The notes beneath the pieces were generated by a model. That model saw nothing but the letters and a program-made list of their open reading frames with translations, was not told the DNA's origin and searched no databases. From Carboxydothermus islandicus (lineage in GTDB: Bacteria; Bacillota; Z-2901; Carboxydothermales; Carboxydothermaceae), in assembly GCF_001950325.1 (NCBI RefSeq), contig NZ_BDJL01000125.1, forward strand, positions 1-32,446: 32,446 nucleotides of DNA. The letters run 5' to 3'. The translations under genes and the position numbers were made by a program. Shown here piece by piece: positions 7,452 to 15,486 of the stretch (position 1 is its first letter; each line of letters starts with the position of its first letter).

Positions 7452-7560
7452 GTGGTCAGTGGTAGGTGGTAGGTGGTCTGTAAATTCTTTTTTCTTACCT
7501 GCCATCTATTACCGCCGGACGACTGGTTACAGTTTTTCTGGAGGGCCGTCCCTTTTAGAG
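7452..7560. repeat. low-complexity GTGGT-rich repeat and rmuC leader
   Basis: This gap contains repeated GTGGT/AGGTGGT units (7452-7480), followed by AGGGCCGTCCCT (7542-7553). The first part resembles sequence at 25927-26012, and the second resembles the palindrome at the end of rmuC. No gene or terminator was recognised. Confidence 0.5.
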
Positions 7561-7612
7561 GTTTGAGGTTGGAAGTTAAAAACTGGAATAATTAATGAAA
7601 GGGGACATAATA

Positions 7613-8854
7613 TTGGAAATATTTATTTTAGTCCTGCTTTTTATCGTCCTTATTTTCCAGATCCTCCTTTTTACGAGAACCCGTTCTCCGGAAAGAGAAA
7701 GCCTTCTTACCGGCATTAACTTTATTAAGGAACTTTTAAGCAGTCTTAACAGTACTCTGCGGACGGAAGCTGCCCAAAACCGAAAAGACCTAAGTGACAG
7801 CTTAAGAGATTTTCGCGATACCATGCTTGGGTCTTTAAGTCAAATCGGGATTTTACAGAAAAATCAGTTAGAGGCGATCGAAAGACAGCTTTCCGGGCTT
7901 ATGCTGCAAACCGAGCAGCGGTTGGAAGCGGTGCGAAAAACGGTAGAGGATAATCTTCACCGTTTGCAGGAGGATAACGCCAAAAAGTTGGAGGAAATGC
8001 GGGCTACCGTCGATGAAAAGCTTCAGGGTACGCTGGAACGAAGGCTTTCGGAATCCTTTCGGCTTATTAGCGAGCGGTTAGAACAGGTACAACGGGGCTT
8101 GGGGGAAATGCAGGCGTTGGCGGCGGGAGTGGGAGACTTAAAAAAAGTTTTGACCAACGTTAAAACCAGGGGAACTCTTGGAGAAATTCAGCTCGGTGCA
8201 ATTTTAGAGCAGATTTTTGCCCCGGAGCAATACGAGAAAAACATTGCTACGAAAAAAGGTTCGGAGGAGCGGGTAGAATTTGCCATTAAACTTCCCGGCC
8301 AAAAGGATGGCCCGGTGTGGCTGCCCATTGACGCTAAGTTTCCTACCGAGGATTACCAGCGATTACTGGATGCTATCGATAAAGGAGATGCGCTTTTAGC
8401 CGAAGAAGCTGCCAAAGCGCTGGAAAATAGAATCAAGGATGAAGCCAGGAAAATTCGGGAAAAATACTTGGATCCTCCCCATACCACCGATTTTGCTATT
8501 ATGTTTTTGCCTTCGGAAGGCTTATATGCTGAGGTATTAAGAAGAAATGGCCTGGTAGAGCGGCTTCAGCGGGAATATCGTGTTGCGGTAGCCGGACCTA
8601 CTACTTTAGCGGCTTTTTTAAATAGCTTGCAGATGGGCTTTAGAACCCTGGCTATTGAAAAGCGCTCCCTTGAAGTATGGACCCTGCTGGGGGAAGTAAA
8701 AACCGAATTTGCCCGTTTCGGGGAAGCTCTGGATAAAACCCGGAAAAAACTTGAAGCTGCTACCAATGAAATCGACAATGCCGTAAAGAAAACAAGAACC
8801 ATCGAGAAAAAGCTATCCCAGGTTCAAGAACTTCCCCGGGAGGGACGGTTCTGA
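7613..8854 (+). CDS. rmuC: DNA recombination protein RmuC
   Basis: A 413-residue RmuC-family protein, a presumed nuclease-fold factor that limits certain rearrangements such as inversions at inverted repeats. Residues 2-20 are a hydrophobic N-terminal membrane anchor. About 25-180 form a long coiled coil rich in Glu, Arg, Gln and Leu. The conserved C-terminal domain has GTLGEIQLG, LPIDAKFP-x-EDYQRL and FLPSEGLYAEVL. The TTG at 7613 has AAAGGGG eight bases upstream; an ATG at 7595 has no ribosome site. The last residues (REGRF) and the stop codon are encoded by the left arm of a REP-like palindrome, so the C-terminal tail appears to be set by the repeat. Confidence 0.9.
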   Translation: MEIFILVLLFIVLIFQILLFTRTRSPERESLLTGINFIKELLSSLNSTLRTEAAQNRKDLSDSLRDFRDTMLGSLSQIGILQKNQLEAIERQLSGLMLQTEQRLEAVRKTVEDNLHRLQEDNAKKLEEMRATVDEKLQGTLERRLSESFRLISERLEQVQRGLGEMQALAAGVGDLKKVLTNVKTRGTLGEIQLGAILEQIFAPEQYEKNIATKKGSEERVEFAIKLPGQKDGPVWLPIDAKFPTEDYQRLLDAIDKGDALLAEEAAKALENRIKDEARKIREKYLDPPHTTDFAIMFLPSEGLYAEVLRRNGLVERLQREYRVAVAGPTTLAAFLNSLQMGFRTLAIEKRSLEVWTLLGEVKTEFARFGEALDKTRKKLEAATNEIDNAVKKTRTIEKKLSQVQELPREGRF

Positions 8855-8882
8855 GAAAGAGTCAAGCGAAAGGTCCGTCCCT
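8841..8882. repeat. REP-like palindrome overlapping rmuC 3' end
   Basis: AGGGACGG (8841-8848) and CCGTCCCT (8875-8882) are perfect 8-bp inverted arms around a 26-base spacer containing the rmuC stop codon. GC-rich arms of the GGGACGG type are reminiscent of dispersed REP elements of Firmicutes. No T-tract follows. Confidence 0.55.
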
Positions 8883-8906
8883 AAAACTACCGTTAAAGTA
8901 TAAAAA

Positions 8907-8921
8907 TGGGGACTGTCCCCA
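8907..8921. repeat. palindrome TGGGGAC-T-GTCCCCA
   Basis: A perfect 7-1-7 inverted repeat sits just upstream of the Rrf2 promoter. It is of the same GGGAC/GTCCC type as the neighbouring REP-like palindrome and may be a second copy or half of the same element, or an operator. Confidence 0.5.
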
Positions 8922-8930
8922 AATTACTAC

Positions 8931-8960
8931 TTGACAAAAGGGAGTTAGATGGTTTATTTT
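8931..8960 (+). promoter_or_regulatory. promoter of the rrf2-cyd cluster
   Basis: A perfect TTGACA (8931-8936), an 18-bp spacer and TATTTT (8955-8960) precede the regulator gene. The predicted transcript would start directly ahead of the inverted repeat at 8971-8985. Confidence 0.6.
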
Positions 8961-8970
8961 AAAAAAAACA

Positions 8971-8990
8971 ATACTATTTTAGTATACTTT
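8971..8990. promoter_or_regulatory. putative Rrf2 operator at its own gene
   Basis: ATACTA-TTT-TAGTAT is a perfect 6-3-6 inverted repeat directly after the -10 region and directly before the GGAGG site, followed by ACTTT. A related sequence lies before cydA. Autoregulation by the encoded Rrf2 protein is inference. Confidence 0.45.
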
Positions 8991-9000
8991 GGAGGAAGAG

Positions 9001-9420
9001 ATGAATCTAACTCAGGCAACCGATTATGCATTTCGGGCGGTATTGTACCTGGCGAGAAAAGGGAAAGGGGAGGTGGTAGAAGCCCAGGAAATTGCCGGGC
9101 GGGAAAATATTCCCTTAAGGTTTTTACTAAAAATCCTGCGACAGCTGGGACAAGCGGGGATCGTAAAATCCTACCGCGGGGTGGGGGGCGGTTTTAGTTT
9201 AGCTAAAGCTCCGGAAGAAATAACGCTTTTGGATGTGGTGGAAGCGGTGGAGGGACCGGTAAAGATTAACCGCTGTTTAATCGATCCCCAGTATTGCACC
9301 AGTCAGCGGGGTGGCCGGTGTGCCATTCACCGGGAGCTTTCCTTAATCCAAAATGATATTATTGCCCGGCTGGGAACGGTGAGTTTTAAAAAAATTTTGG
9401 AAAGGGAGCAAGCCTTTTAA
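9001..9420 (+). CDS. Rrf2-family regulator with three cysteines (putative Fe-S sensor)
   Basis: A 139-residue Rrf2 transcription factor. The N-terminal winged helix-turn-helix opens with LTQATDYAFRAVLYLA; the helix and wing include IPLRFLLKILRQL and the family YRGVGGGFSLAK. Three cysteines (Cys92, Cys99, Cys107) lie in the loop where IscR and NsrR bind an iron-sulfur cluster, but the spacings (6 and 7 intervening residues) differ from the 5 and 5 I recall for those proteins. The ATG at 9001 follows GGAGGAAG. It lies 54 bases before cydA, so it likely senses oxygen, nitric oxide or Fe-S status and controls the cyd genes. Confidence 0.88.
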   Translation: MNLTQATDYAFRAVLYLARKGKGEVVEAQEIAGRENIPLRFLLKILRQLGQAGIVKSYRGVGGGFSLAKAPEEITLLDVVEAVEGPVKINRCLIDPQYCTSQRGGRCAIHRELSLIQNDIIARLGTVSFKKILEREQAF

Positions 9421-9436
9421 AAAATTTTTGCCCAAA

Positions 9437-9460
9437 ACTATACCAAAAAAGTATACTTTT
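9437..9460. promoter_or_regulatory. putative Rrf2 operator ahead of cydA
   Basis: ACTATAC, six A/C-rich bases and GTATACTTTT lie directly before the cydA ribosome site. It contains a TATAC/GTATA inverted repeat and shares ACTAT...AGTATACTTT with the site before the regulator gene. No separate promoter was found here, so cydA may be read from the rrf2 promoter. Confidence 0.42.
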
Positions 9461-9474
9461 GAGGAGGGTGGATG

Positions 9475-10809
9475 ATGGATTTAACCGCATTATCCCGAAT
9501 GCAGTTTACTATAACTGCTATTTTTCACTTTTTCTACGTACCCCTTACCCTGGGTTTAGCGGTGCTGATCGCTTATATGGAGTACAAGTACTGGCGCACC
9601 AACGATAAGGTTTGGGACAAAATGGCCCGGTTCTGGACCAAGCTTTTTGCCATTAACTTTGCGGTGGGAGTAGCTTCCGGGATTACCATGGAATTTCAAT
9701 TTGGCACCAACTGGGCTGACTATTCCCGGTTTGTGGGGGATATTTTTGGAGCGCCTCTGGCGGCGGAGGGTGTATTTGCCTTCTTCTTGGAGTCCACGTT
9801 TATCGGTCTTCTGCTCTTTGGCCGGGATAAGATTTCCCGGGGAATGCGGTTTTTAAGTGCGGTTTTGGTTGCTTTTGGGACCAACCTCTCTGCCTTTTGG
9901 ATTATTGCTGCTAACTCCTGGCAGCAAACGCCGGCGGGTTATAAGGTAGAAGGTGGTCGGGCTATACTTACCAGTTTTAAAGAAGCGGTGTTTAACCCAT
10001 CTACTTTGCCGCGCTTCTTGCATACTCTGGATGGAGCGTATGTTACTGCTGCCTTTTTTGTCATGGGTATAAGTGCTTATTATATCTTGCGGAGGAAAAA
10101 TCTGGAGATTGCCAAACCGTCTTTAAAAATTGGTGTAGTATTTGGACTTATTTTTGCCCTTCTGCAGATTTATTTTGGCGATATTCATGCCAAGCAAGTA
10201 GCGGTAACTCAACCGGCAAAGTTAGCTGCCTTTGAAGGCCTCTGGGAGACCAAAGAAAAAGCTCCCCTTCTTATTTTAGGTTGGCCGGATACCGAAAACG
10301 AGAAAAATGTCTTTGAAATCGGAGTTCCCGGGCTTTTAAGCTATCTTGCCCATGAAGACTTTAATAAACCGGTTACGGGCTTAAAAGAATTTCCCAAGGA
10401 TGAGCGGCCACCGGTTCTACCCACCTTTATATCCTTCCACGTGATGGTGGGTCTCGGGTTTTTAATGGCAGTAGCACTTTTGTGGGCAGTTGTGGAGCTT
10501 TTCCGGGGTAAAATTTACAGTAACCAGTTGCTTTTAAAACTCCTCCTTTACTTTATTCCCCTTCCCTATATTGCCAATGAATTGGGGTGGATAACCGCCG
10601 AGGTCGGGCGCCAGCCCTGGATTGTTTACGGTCTTTTAAAAACTTCCGATGCGGTATCTAAGTTAGATCCCTGGCAGGTTTTACTTACCAATATTCTGTT
10701 CCTGGTAGTTTACCTTTTCTTAGGCGGCCTAATGATTTATTTAATGGTACGTACCGTTAAGTCCCACGATGAAGCGGCGATTGCTTTAAAGGAAAAGGAG
10801 GTGGCGTAG
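9475..10809 (+). CDS. cydA: cytochrome bd ubiquinol/menaquinol oxidase subunit I
   Basis: A 444-residue membrane protein, the haem-bearing subunit that oxidises quinol and reduces oxygen to water. Seen: SRMQFTITAIFHFFYVPLTLG with the haem ligand His18; Glu99 and Glu106 matching the proton-path and haem residues; His183 and Met324 matching the low-spin haem b558 ligands; and GRQPW (378-382). The quinol loop is short (the protein is about 80 residues shorter than the Escherichia coli form), so this is the short-Q-loop type. Of two adjacent ATGs, 9475 has AGGAGGG at six bases and is preferred to 9472. It is two bases from cydB. Confidence 0.95.
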   Translation: MDLTALSRMQFTITAIFHFFYVPLTLGLAVLIAYMEYKYWRTNDKVWDKMARFWTKLFAINFAVGVASGITMEFQFGTNWADYSRFVGDIFGAPLAAEGVFAFFLESTFIGLLLFGRDKISRGMRFLSAVLVAFGTNLSAFWIIAANSWQQTPAGYKVEGGRAILTSFKEAVFNPSTLPRFLHTLDGAYVTAAFFVMGISAYYILRRKNLEIAKPSLKIGVVFGLIFALLQIYFGDIHAKQVAVTQPAKLAAFEGLWETKEKAPLLILGWPDTENEKNVFEIGVPGLLSYLAHEDFNKPVTGLKEFPKDERPPVLPTFISFHVMVGLGFLMAVALLWAVVELFRGKIYSNQLLLKLLLYFIPLPYIANELGWITAEVGRQPWIVYGLLKTSDAVSKLDPWQVLLTNILFLVVYLFLGGLMIYLMVRTVKSHDEAAIALKEKEVA

Positions 10810-10810
10810 G

Positions 10811-11827
10811 GTGGATTTAAATACCATCTGGTTTTTGCTGGTGGGGGTATTGATTATCGGGTATGCCCTTTTAGACGGCTTTGATTTAGGGGTAGGTAGT
10901 TTATTTTACGTCCTGGGGAAAACCGATAGGGAAAGAAAAATTTTAATCAATGCCATTGGGCCGGTGTGGGACGGCAACGAAGTTTGGCTTTTAACCGGCG
11001 GTGGAGCGCTTTTTGCTGCTTTTCCTCTGGTTTATGCGTCGGTGTTTAGCGGTTTTTACCTCGCGATGATGTTAGTTCTGTTTGCTTTGATTTTCCGGGC
11101 GGTTGCTGTGGAGTACTACTTTAAAGTAGATACTCCGGGACTGCAAAAGCTAATGGGCGGTTTATTTTTCCTGGGAAGTTTTATACCGGCCCTTCTTTTT
11201 GGAGTGGCGGTAGGCAATGTGGTTTACGGTATACCTTTAGATGCTGAGCAAAATTATGCCGGTACCTTTTTGGGTCTTTTAAAACCTTTTGCCCTGTGCT
11301 TCGGTATTGTTGGGCTTTTTGCTTTCCTGTTACAGGGGGCGACGTATGCTGCTTTAAAAACCGAAGGGGAGCAGCAAAAAAGAGCTCAGGAGCTCAGCAA
11401 AAATTTTGCCGTGATTTTACTGGTACTGTGGCTAATTGGCGGGATTTACAGCAAAATGGCAGCACCGCATTTGTGGGAAAATTATCAAAAATTACCCCTT
11501 TTATATGTTTTACCGCTTATAACCCTGCTATCCCTGATCCTTATCCCGGGCTGGGTGCGGAAAAACGCTTACCAGAAGGTGTTTGCCGCCTCATCTGTAG
11601 CTTTTGCCACTATGATTTTAACCGTAGCGGCGGGGCTTTATCCCAACTGGGTAATTGCTACTGACCCGGCCAAAAATCTTACTATTTACAATGCTTCCTC
11701 CTCGCCCTTAACTTTAAAGGTCATGCTCTTTGTTGCGTTAATCGGAGTACCGATCGTCCTTTTATATACTATCTATACTTACCGGGTGTTTCGGGGTAAA
11801 GCTTCACCGGAGCGGAACGGATATTAA
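10811..11827 (+). CDS. cydB: cytochrome bd oxidase subunit II
   Basis: A 338-residue membrane protein with about eight spans, the structural partner of CydA. It has the family N-terminus with ALLDGFDLGVG and the hallmark GPVWDGNEVWLLTGGGALFAAFP. It starts with GTG one base after the cydA stop, with AAAGGAGGTGG upstream inside cydA, so the subunits are co-translated. Length is usual for the family. No separate small cydX-type ORF was seen after it. A hairpin terminator or attenuator follows before cydD. Confidence 0.95.
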   Translation: MDLNTIWFLLVGVLIIGYALLDGFDLGVGSLFYVLGKTDRERKILINAIGPVWDGNEVWLLTGGGALFAAFPLVYASVFSGFYLAMMLVLFALIFRAVAVEYYFKVDTPGLQKLMGGLFFLGSFIPALLFGVAVGNVVYGIPLDAEQNYAGTFLGLLKPFALCFGIVGLFAFLLQGATYAALKTEGEQQKRAQELSKNFAVILLVLWLIGGIYSKMAAPHLWENYQKLPLLYVLPLITLLSLILIPGWVRKNAYQKVFAASSVAFATMILTVAAGLYPNWVIATDPAKNLTIYNASSSPLTLKVMLFVALIGVPIVLLYTIYTYRVFRGKASPERNGY

Positions 11828-11834
11828 AAATATT

Positions 11835-11866
11835 GCGGTGGCTGTAAAGCTGCCGCTTTTCCTTTG
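11835..11866 (+). terminator. terminator or attenuator between cydB and cydD
   Basis: A 9-bp stem (11835-11843 with 11848-11856, two G-U pairs) with a 4-nt loop is followed by TTTTCCTTTG. It would partly separate oxidase from exporter transcription. Confidence 0.6.
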
Positions 11867-11869
11867 TTA

Positions 11870-11878
11870 TGGTAAAAT
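11870..11878 (+). promoter_or_regulatory. extended -10 promoter for cydD-cydC
   Basis: TGG-TAAAAT lies directly after the hairpin and 25 bases before cydD. With the terminator it suggests that cydDC has its own start. Confidence 0.4.
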
Positions 11879-11902
11879 TTAAAGAAAAAACCGAGGGTAG
11901 CT

Positions 11903-13627
11903 ATGATAGAAAAAAGATTAAATCAAGAAGCGCTAAAATATAAAGGGGATTTAGTTAAAATCGCTTTAATGTCGTTTATAAGCGGCGGTGCGATTATTGC
12001 CCAGGCTTATTTAATAGCGTATATCATCAACGGGGCCTTTTTAGCTAAAAAAGGGCTTGGGGAACTTTGGCCGTTTTTCCTGGCATTATTTCTTATCGTT
12101 ACATTAAGATTTAGTTTGGGTTATTTTGGAGAAAAGGTAGGGGCTAAGCTTTCTTCTAAAGTTACCGGGGATATACGAAATATGCTTTTGGAAAAAATAG
12201 CAGCATTAGGGACAAAAGTCATACTGCCGGAAAAAACGGGAGAGCTTTTGACTTTGGTGTTGGAAGGGGTGGAAAGTCTCGAGGTTTACTATTCCCGGTA
12301 TCTTCCGCAACTAATAAGCGCCGGAATCATTCCTTTAATGATTTTGGTAGTGGTTTTAGCCCAGGATCTTATCTCCGGGATAATTATGCTGCTAACCGCT
12401 CCGTTAATCCCCGTTTTTATGATGTTAATTGGAAGTTTTGCCGAGAAATTAGCCCGGAGGCAGTGGACAACTTTATCCCGCTTAAGCGGCAAGTTTTTCG
12501 AGCTTTTACAGGGGATAGCGGACTTAAAGGCCTTTGGCCGGAGCAAAGAGCAGGTTAATGAGCTTAAAAAAAGCGGTTTAATGTTTCGGGATGCCACCAT
12601 GGAGGTGTTAAGGGTTGCTTTTCTTTCAGCCCTAACATTGGAAATTTTAGCCACCATCAGCACCGCGATGGTGGCGGTAGAAGTGGGGTTAAGGCTTTTA
12701 TACGGAAAAATGGAGTTTTTACAGGCGTTTTTTGTTTTACTGTTAGCGCCGGAACTTTATTTACCTTTAAGGAATCTTGGAAGCAGTTTTCATGCGGGCA
12801 GAACGGCGATAGCGTTTTCGCAAAAAGTGTGGACAATAATCGAGGAAAAAGAAAGCCGGGTCTTTTTAAATAAGCGGTCTGTTACCTTTATTTCTCCACC
12901 GGAAATTATCCTTAGACGGGTAAGTCATAGTTATATACCGGGTAAAGAAGTTCTTAAAAATATTAATCTTACGATAAAGCCTTTGGAAAAGGTTGCGATT
13001 GTTGGACCCAGCGGCGCCGGGAAGTCTACCCTGGTAAAGCTTTTGCTGGGGCTTATGCGACCGGCAGAAGGAGAAATATTAATAAATGGGGTTCCCCTCT
13101 GGGAACTTAAGGAAAAAGACTGGTATGATCAGGTGGGTTATCTTCATCAGACGCCCTTTATTTTTCCGGGAAGTATAGCGGAAAATATTGCTATTGGGAA
13201 AAAAGGAGCAAAGGGCGAAGAAATTAAACGGGCGGCGACTTTAGCCGGGGCCCATCAATTTATTGCCGAACTCCCGCAGGGTTATGACACCAGGGTTGGC
13301 GAAGGAGGACGGGGGTTATCCGGGGGCGAACGCCAGCGAATTGCATTAGCCCGGGTGTTTTTAAAAGATGCGAAGATTGTAATTTTAGATGAGCCAACTG
13401 CAGGCCTTGATGATCATACCGAAAAACTTTTAGAAGAAGCCTTTGCTGAGCTTTTCCAAAACCGGACGGTAATTATCATAGCCCATCGGCTTTCGAGTCT
13501 TTACCGGGCGGATAAAATTGTTTTATTAGACCATGGCGAAATCCGGGGTACAGGAAGGCACGAACACCTTTTAGCGGAAAATGAATTATACCGGCAATTA
13601 ATAACATCTTTCCGGGGGGAAGTATGA
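11903..13627 (+). CDS. cydD: ABC exporter subunit CydD (cytochrome bd assembly)
   Basis: A 574-residue ABC half-exporter: about six membrane spans in residues 1-310 and a nucleotide-binding domain after that. Walker A GPSGAGKST is near residue 366, the signature LSGGERQ near 472, and the Walker B segment IVILDEPTAGLDD near 492. With CydC it forms a heterodimer that in Escherichia coli moves thiols (glutathione, cysteine) to the periplasm and is needed for cytochrome bd assembly; the substrate here is inferred. GAGGG precedes the ATG. Its stop overlaps the cydC start by four bases. Confidence 0.9.
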   Translation: MIEKRLNQEALKYKGDLVKIALMSFISGGAIIAQAYLIAYIINGAFLAKKGLGELWPFFLALFLIVTLRFSLGYFGEKVGAKLSSKVTGDIRNMLLEKIAALGTKVILPEKTGELLTLVLEGVESLEVYYSRYLPQLISAGIIPLMILVVVLAQDLISGIIMLLTAPLIPVFMMLIGSFAEKLARRQWTTLSRLSGKFFELLQGIADLKAFGRSKEQVNELKKSGLMFRDATMEVLRVAFLSALTLEILATISTAMVAVEVGLRLLYGKMEFLQAFFVLLLAPELYLPLRNLGSSFHAGRTAIAFSQKVWTIIEEKESRVFLNKRSVTFISPPEIILRRVSHSYIPGKEVLKNINLTIKPLEKVAIVGPSGAGKSTLVKLLLGLMRPAEGEILINGVPLWELKEKDWYDQVGYLHQTPFIFPGSIAENIAIGKKGAKGEEIKRAATLAGAHQFIAELPQGYDTRVGEGGRGLSGGERQRIALARVFLKDAKIVILDEPTAGLDDHTEKLLEEAFAELFQNRTVIIIAHRLSSLYRADKIVLLDHGEIRGTGRHEHLLAENELYRQLITSFRGEV

Positions 13628-15297
13628 AACAATTATTCAAAATTTTACAAAACGATTTTAGGGGAGTTTTTCTAGCGGTAATTCTCGGGACTCTTACCGT
13701 GGTAAGCAGTGTTGGCTTATTTGCCACATCGGCGTATCTTATTTCCAAAGCAGCGCTTAAGCCTTTGGCGTATACTTTAACGCTAACCATTGTGGGTGTG
13801 AGATTTTTCGGGCTTTCCCGGGCGGTCTTTCGGTATTTGGAACGGTACTTTTCCCATAAGACCACTTTTAATTTTTTAGCCGAAATCCGTAAGTTTTTTT
13901 ACGAAGAAGTAGAACCCAAATCTCCGGCAATTTTCCAAAAAGCCCGCAGCACCGATTTACTGTCCCGGATGGTGGCGGATGTGGAAAGTTTACAAAACTT
14001 TTTCTTACGGGCGGTTTACCCGTACCTTGTAATTTTGTGGGTTTTAATTTTAGTTGGGATATTTTTATGGAGATTTTCTTTCTGGTTTTCCTTTCTTCTC
14101 TTTTCAGGATTTATAATAGCAGCTCTTTTTTTACCCGTTTTCCTGGGAAAGAAAAGTTTGGAGTTTACCAAAAAGTATCGTACTAAGCGAGCTTTTTTAG
14201 CCAACGGCCTTGGGGAACTAATCCTGGGGTATATTGACTTAAAGACCACCAATAGTTTAGAGGAAAAGGTTTCAGGGCTACAAAAGCTTTCTCAAAAACT
14301 TATAGCCCTGCGTAAGATGGCGGCTAATTTAACTGCTCTCTCGGATAGCAGTGTTTTATTTTTAAGTCATTTTTCCGGCTTTTTAGCGTTAATCCTGGCA
14401 GTTTATTTAAGTTCCCAGGGAAAACTTTCCGGAGTGCTTATAGCTCTTGTGGTTTTAGTGGTGCAAACTTCTTTTGAAGCAGTATTTCCGGCAGCTGCGG
14501 CCCGGCAGTACTGGGAGGAAAGTAAGGAAAGTGCCAGAAGGATTTTTTCCATATTAAACGAGCCCCCGCAGGTAATTGAGGGAGCCGGGCGGACTAATTT
14601 ACCGGGGGAATTCTCGTTAGAGTTTAAAAAGGTGACGTTAATTTACCCGGGAAATGTTGAGCCTTCCTTAAAAGACGTGAGCTTTTTTCTAAAGGAGGGG
14701 CAAAAGATAGCCTTGGTTGGCCCCAGCGGTTCAGGGAAAAGCAGTATTTTAAAGCTTCTTTTGCGCTTTTATGATTATGAAGGGGAAATTTTCCTCGGAG
14801 GTGAAGAGCTAAAGACCTTTTCTCCGGAGGCGGTGCGGACCCTTTTTGGGGTGGTAAGCCAGGAAAGCTTTATTTTTAACACTACTCTTGAGGAAAATTT
14901 ACGGATTGCCAAACCTGAGGCCCTGGAAGAAGAGCTTTTGGCGGTACTCGAAAAAGTTAAGCTTTCTCATTTAAAGCTTTCCTTTGAAGTAGGAGAGCGG
15001 GGAGAGCGTTTGTCTGGCGGGGAGCGCCAGAGGCTTTTAATAGCCCGGCTGCTTTTAAAAAATGCCCCTATCTGGCTTTTAGATGAGCCAACGACCGGCC
15101 TTGATAGTATAACGGAAAAAGAAGTTTTAGATAACATTTGGGAAGTAGCGGGGGATAAAACCCTGGTTTATATAACCCACCGTTTGAGGGGGTTAGAAAA
15201 GATGGATGAAATTTTGGTAATGGACCGGGGAGAAATAAAAGAAAAGCTCAACTTTGTTGAGTTTAAAAAAAGGTATTTAAACCATGACGGGGGTTAA
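13624..15297 (+). CDS. cydC: ABC exporter subunit CydC (cytochrome bd assembly)
   Basis: A 557-residue ABC half-exporter and partner of CydD. The N-terminal domain shows the CydC-type run VGLFATSAYLISKAAL and the RFFGLSRAVFRYLERY segment. The nucleotide-binding domain has Walker A GPSGSGKSS near residue 364, the signature LSGGERQ near 462 and WLLDEPTTGLD near 482. The ATG sits in ATGA with the cydD stop, with CGGGGGGAAG as ribosome site. It is the last gene of the cluster. About 130 bases without a recognised gene follow before a strong terminator. Confidence 0.9.
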   Translation: MKQLFKILQNDFRGVFLAVILGTLTVVSSVGLFATSAYLISKAALKPLAYTLTLTIVGVRFFGLSRAVFRYLERYFSHKTTFNFLAEIRKFFYEEVEPKSPAIFQKARSTDLLSRMVADVESLQNFFLRAVYPYLVILWVLILVGIFLWRFSFWFSFLLFSGFIIAALFLPVFLGKKSLEFTKKYRTKRAFLANGLGELILGYIDLKTTNSLEEKVSGLQKLSQKLIALRKMAANLTALSDSSVLFLSHFSGFLALILAVYLSSQGKLSGVLIALVVLVVQTSFEAVFPAAAARQYWEESKESARRIFSILNEPPQVIEGAGRTNLPGEFSLEFKKVTLIYPGNVEPSLKDVSFFLKEGQKIALVGPSGSGKSSILKLLLRFYDYEGEIFLGGEELKTFSPEAVRTLFGVVSQESFIFNTTLEENLRIAKPEALEEELLAVLEKVKLSHLKLSFEVGERGERLSGGERQRLLIARLLLKNAPIWLLDEPTTGLDSITEKEVLDNIWEVAGDKTLVYITHRLRGLEKMDEILVMDRGEIKEKLNFVEFKKRYLNHDGG

Positions 15298-15427
15298 AGG
15301 GGCGAAAAAGCACTCTGCACCGATGTTATCCGGCGGAGTTTGATTTTGTTAGATATTAGCGATTTTCCAAAAGTTTTTCAAAATATTGCAGGAAAAAGTT
15401 AATTTTTGTCAAAATGCTTTTAACAAT

Positions 15428-15468
15428 AATGCCCTCTACCAAAATCTCTGCTAGAGGGCATTTATTTT
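15428..15468. terminator. bidirectional terminator
   Basis: An 11-bp perfect stem (15428-15438 with 15452-15462, core GCCCTCTA/TAGAGGGC) with a 13-nt loop and T-rich flank lies between convergent cydC and the HD-GYP gene. The stretch 15298-15427 before it holds no recognised gene; it includes TTTTTGTCAAAA at 15401-15415. Confidence 0.8.
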
Positions 15469-15486
15469 GGGCAGGGTAATTGCTCC

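Noticed and set aside
7452-7480. CRISPR-like array in the GTGGT region
   Set aside because: Units are short, contiguous and without spacers; this is low-complexity repeat.
7290-7505. Minus-strand ORF over the hydE 3' end and repeat
   Set aside because: It is a shadow of hydE running into repeat sequence, with no ribosome site.
8983-8988. TATACT as -10 of rrf2 (and the same before cydA)
   Set aside because: Transcription would start inside the ribosome site, so the repeated motif is better explained as an operator.
11296-11664. A 122-codon open frame inside cydB on the same strand
   Set aside because: It is out of frame with the well-conserved CydB and has no ribosome site or family resemblance.
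13476-13865. Minus-strand ORF across the cydD-cydC junction
   Set aside because: Antisense shadow of two well-supported genes; composition follows the opposite strand codon pattern.
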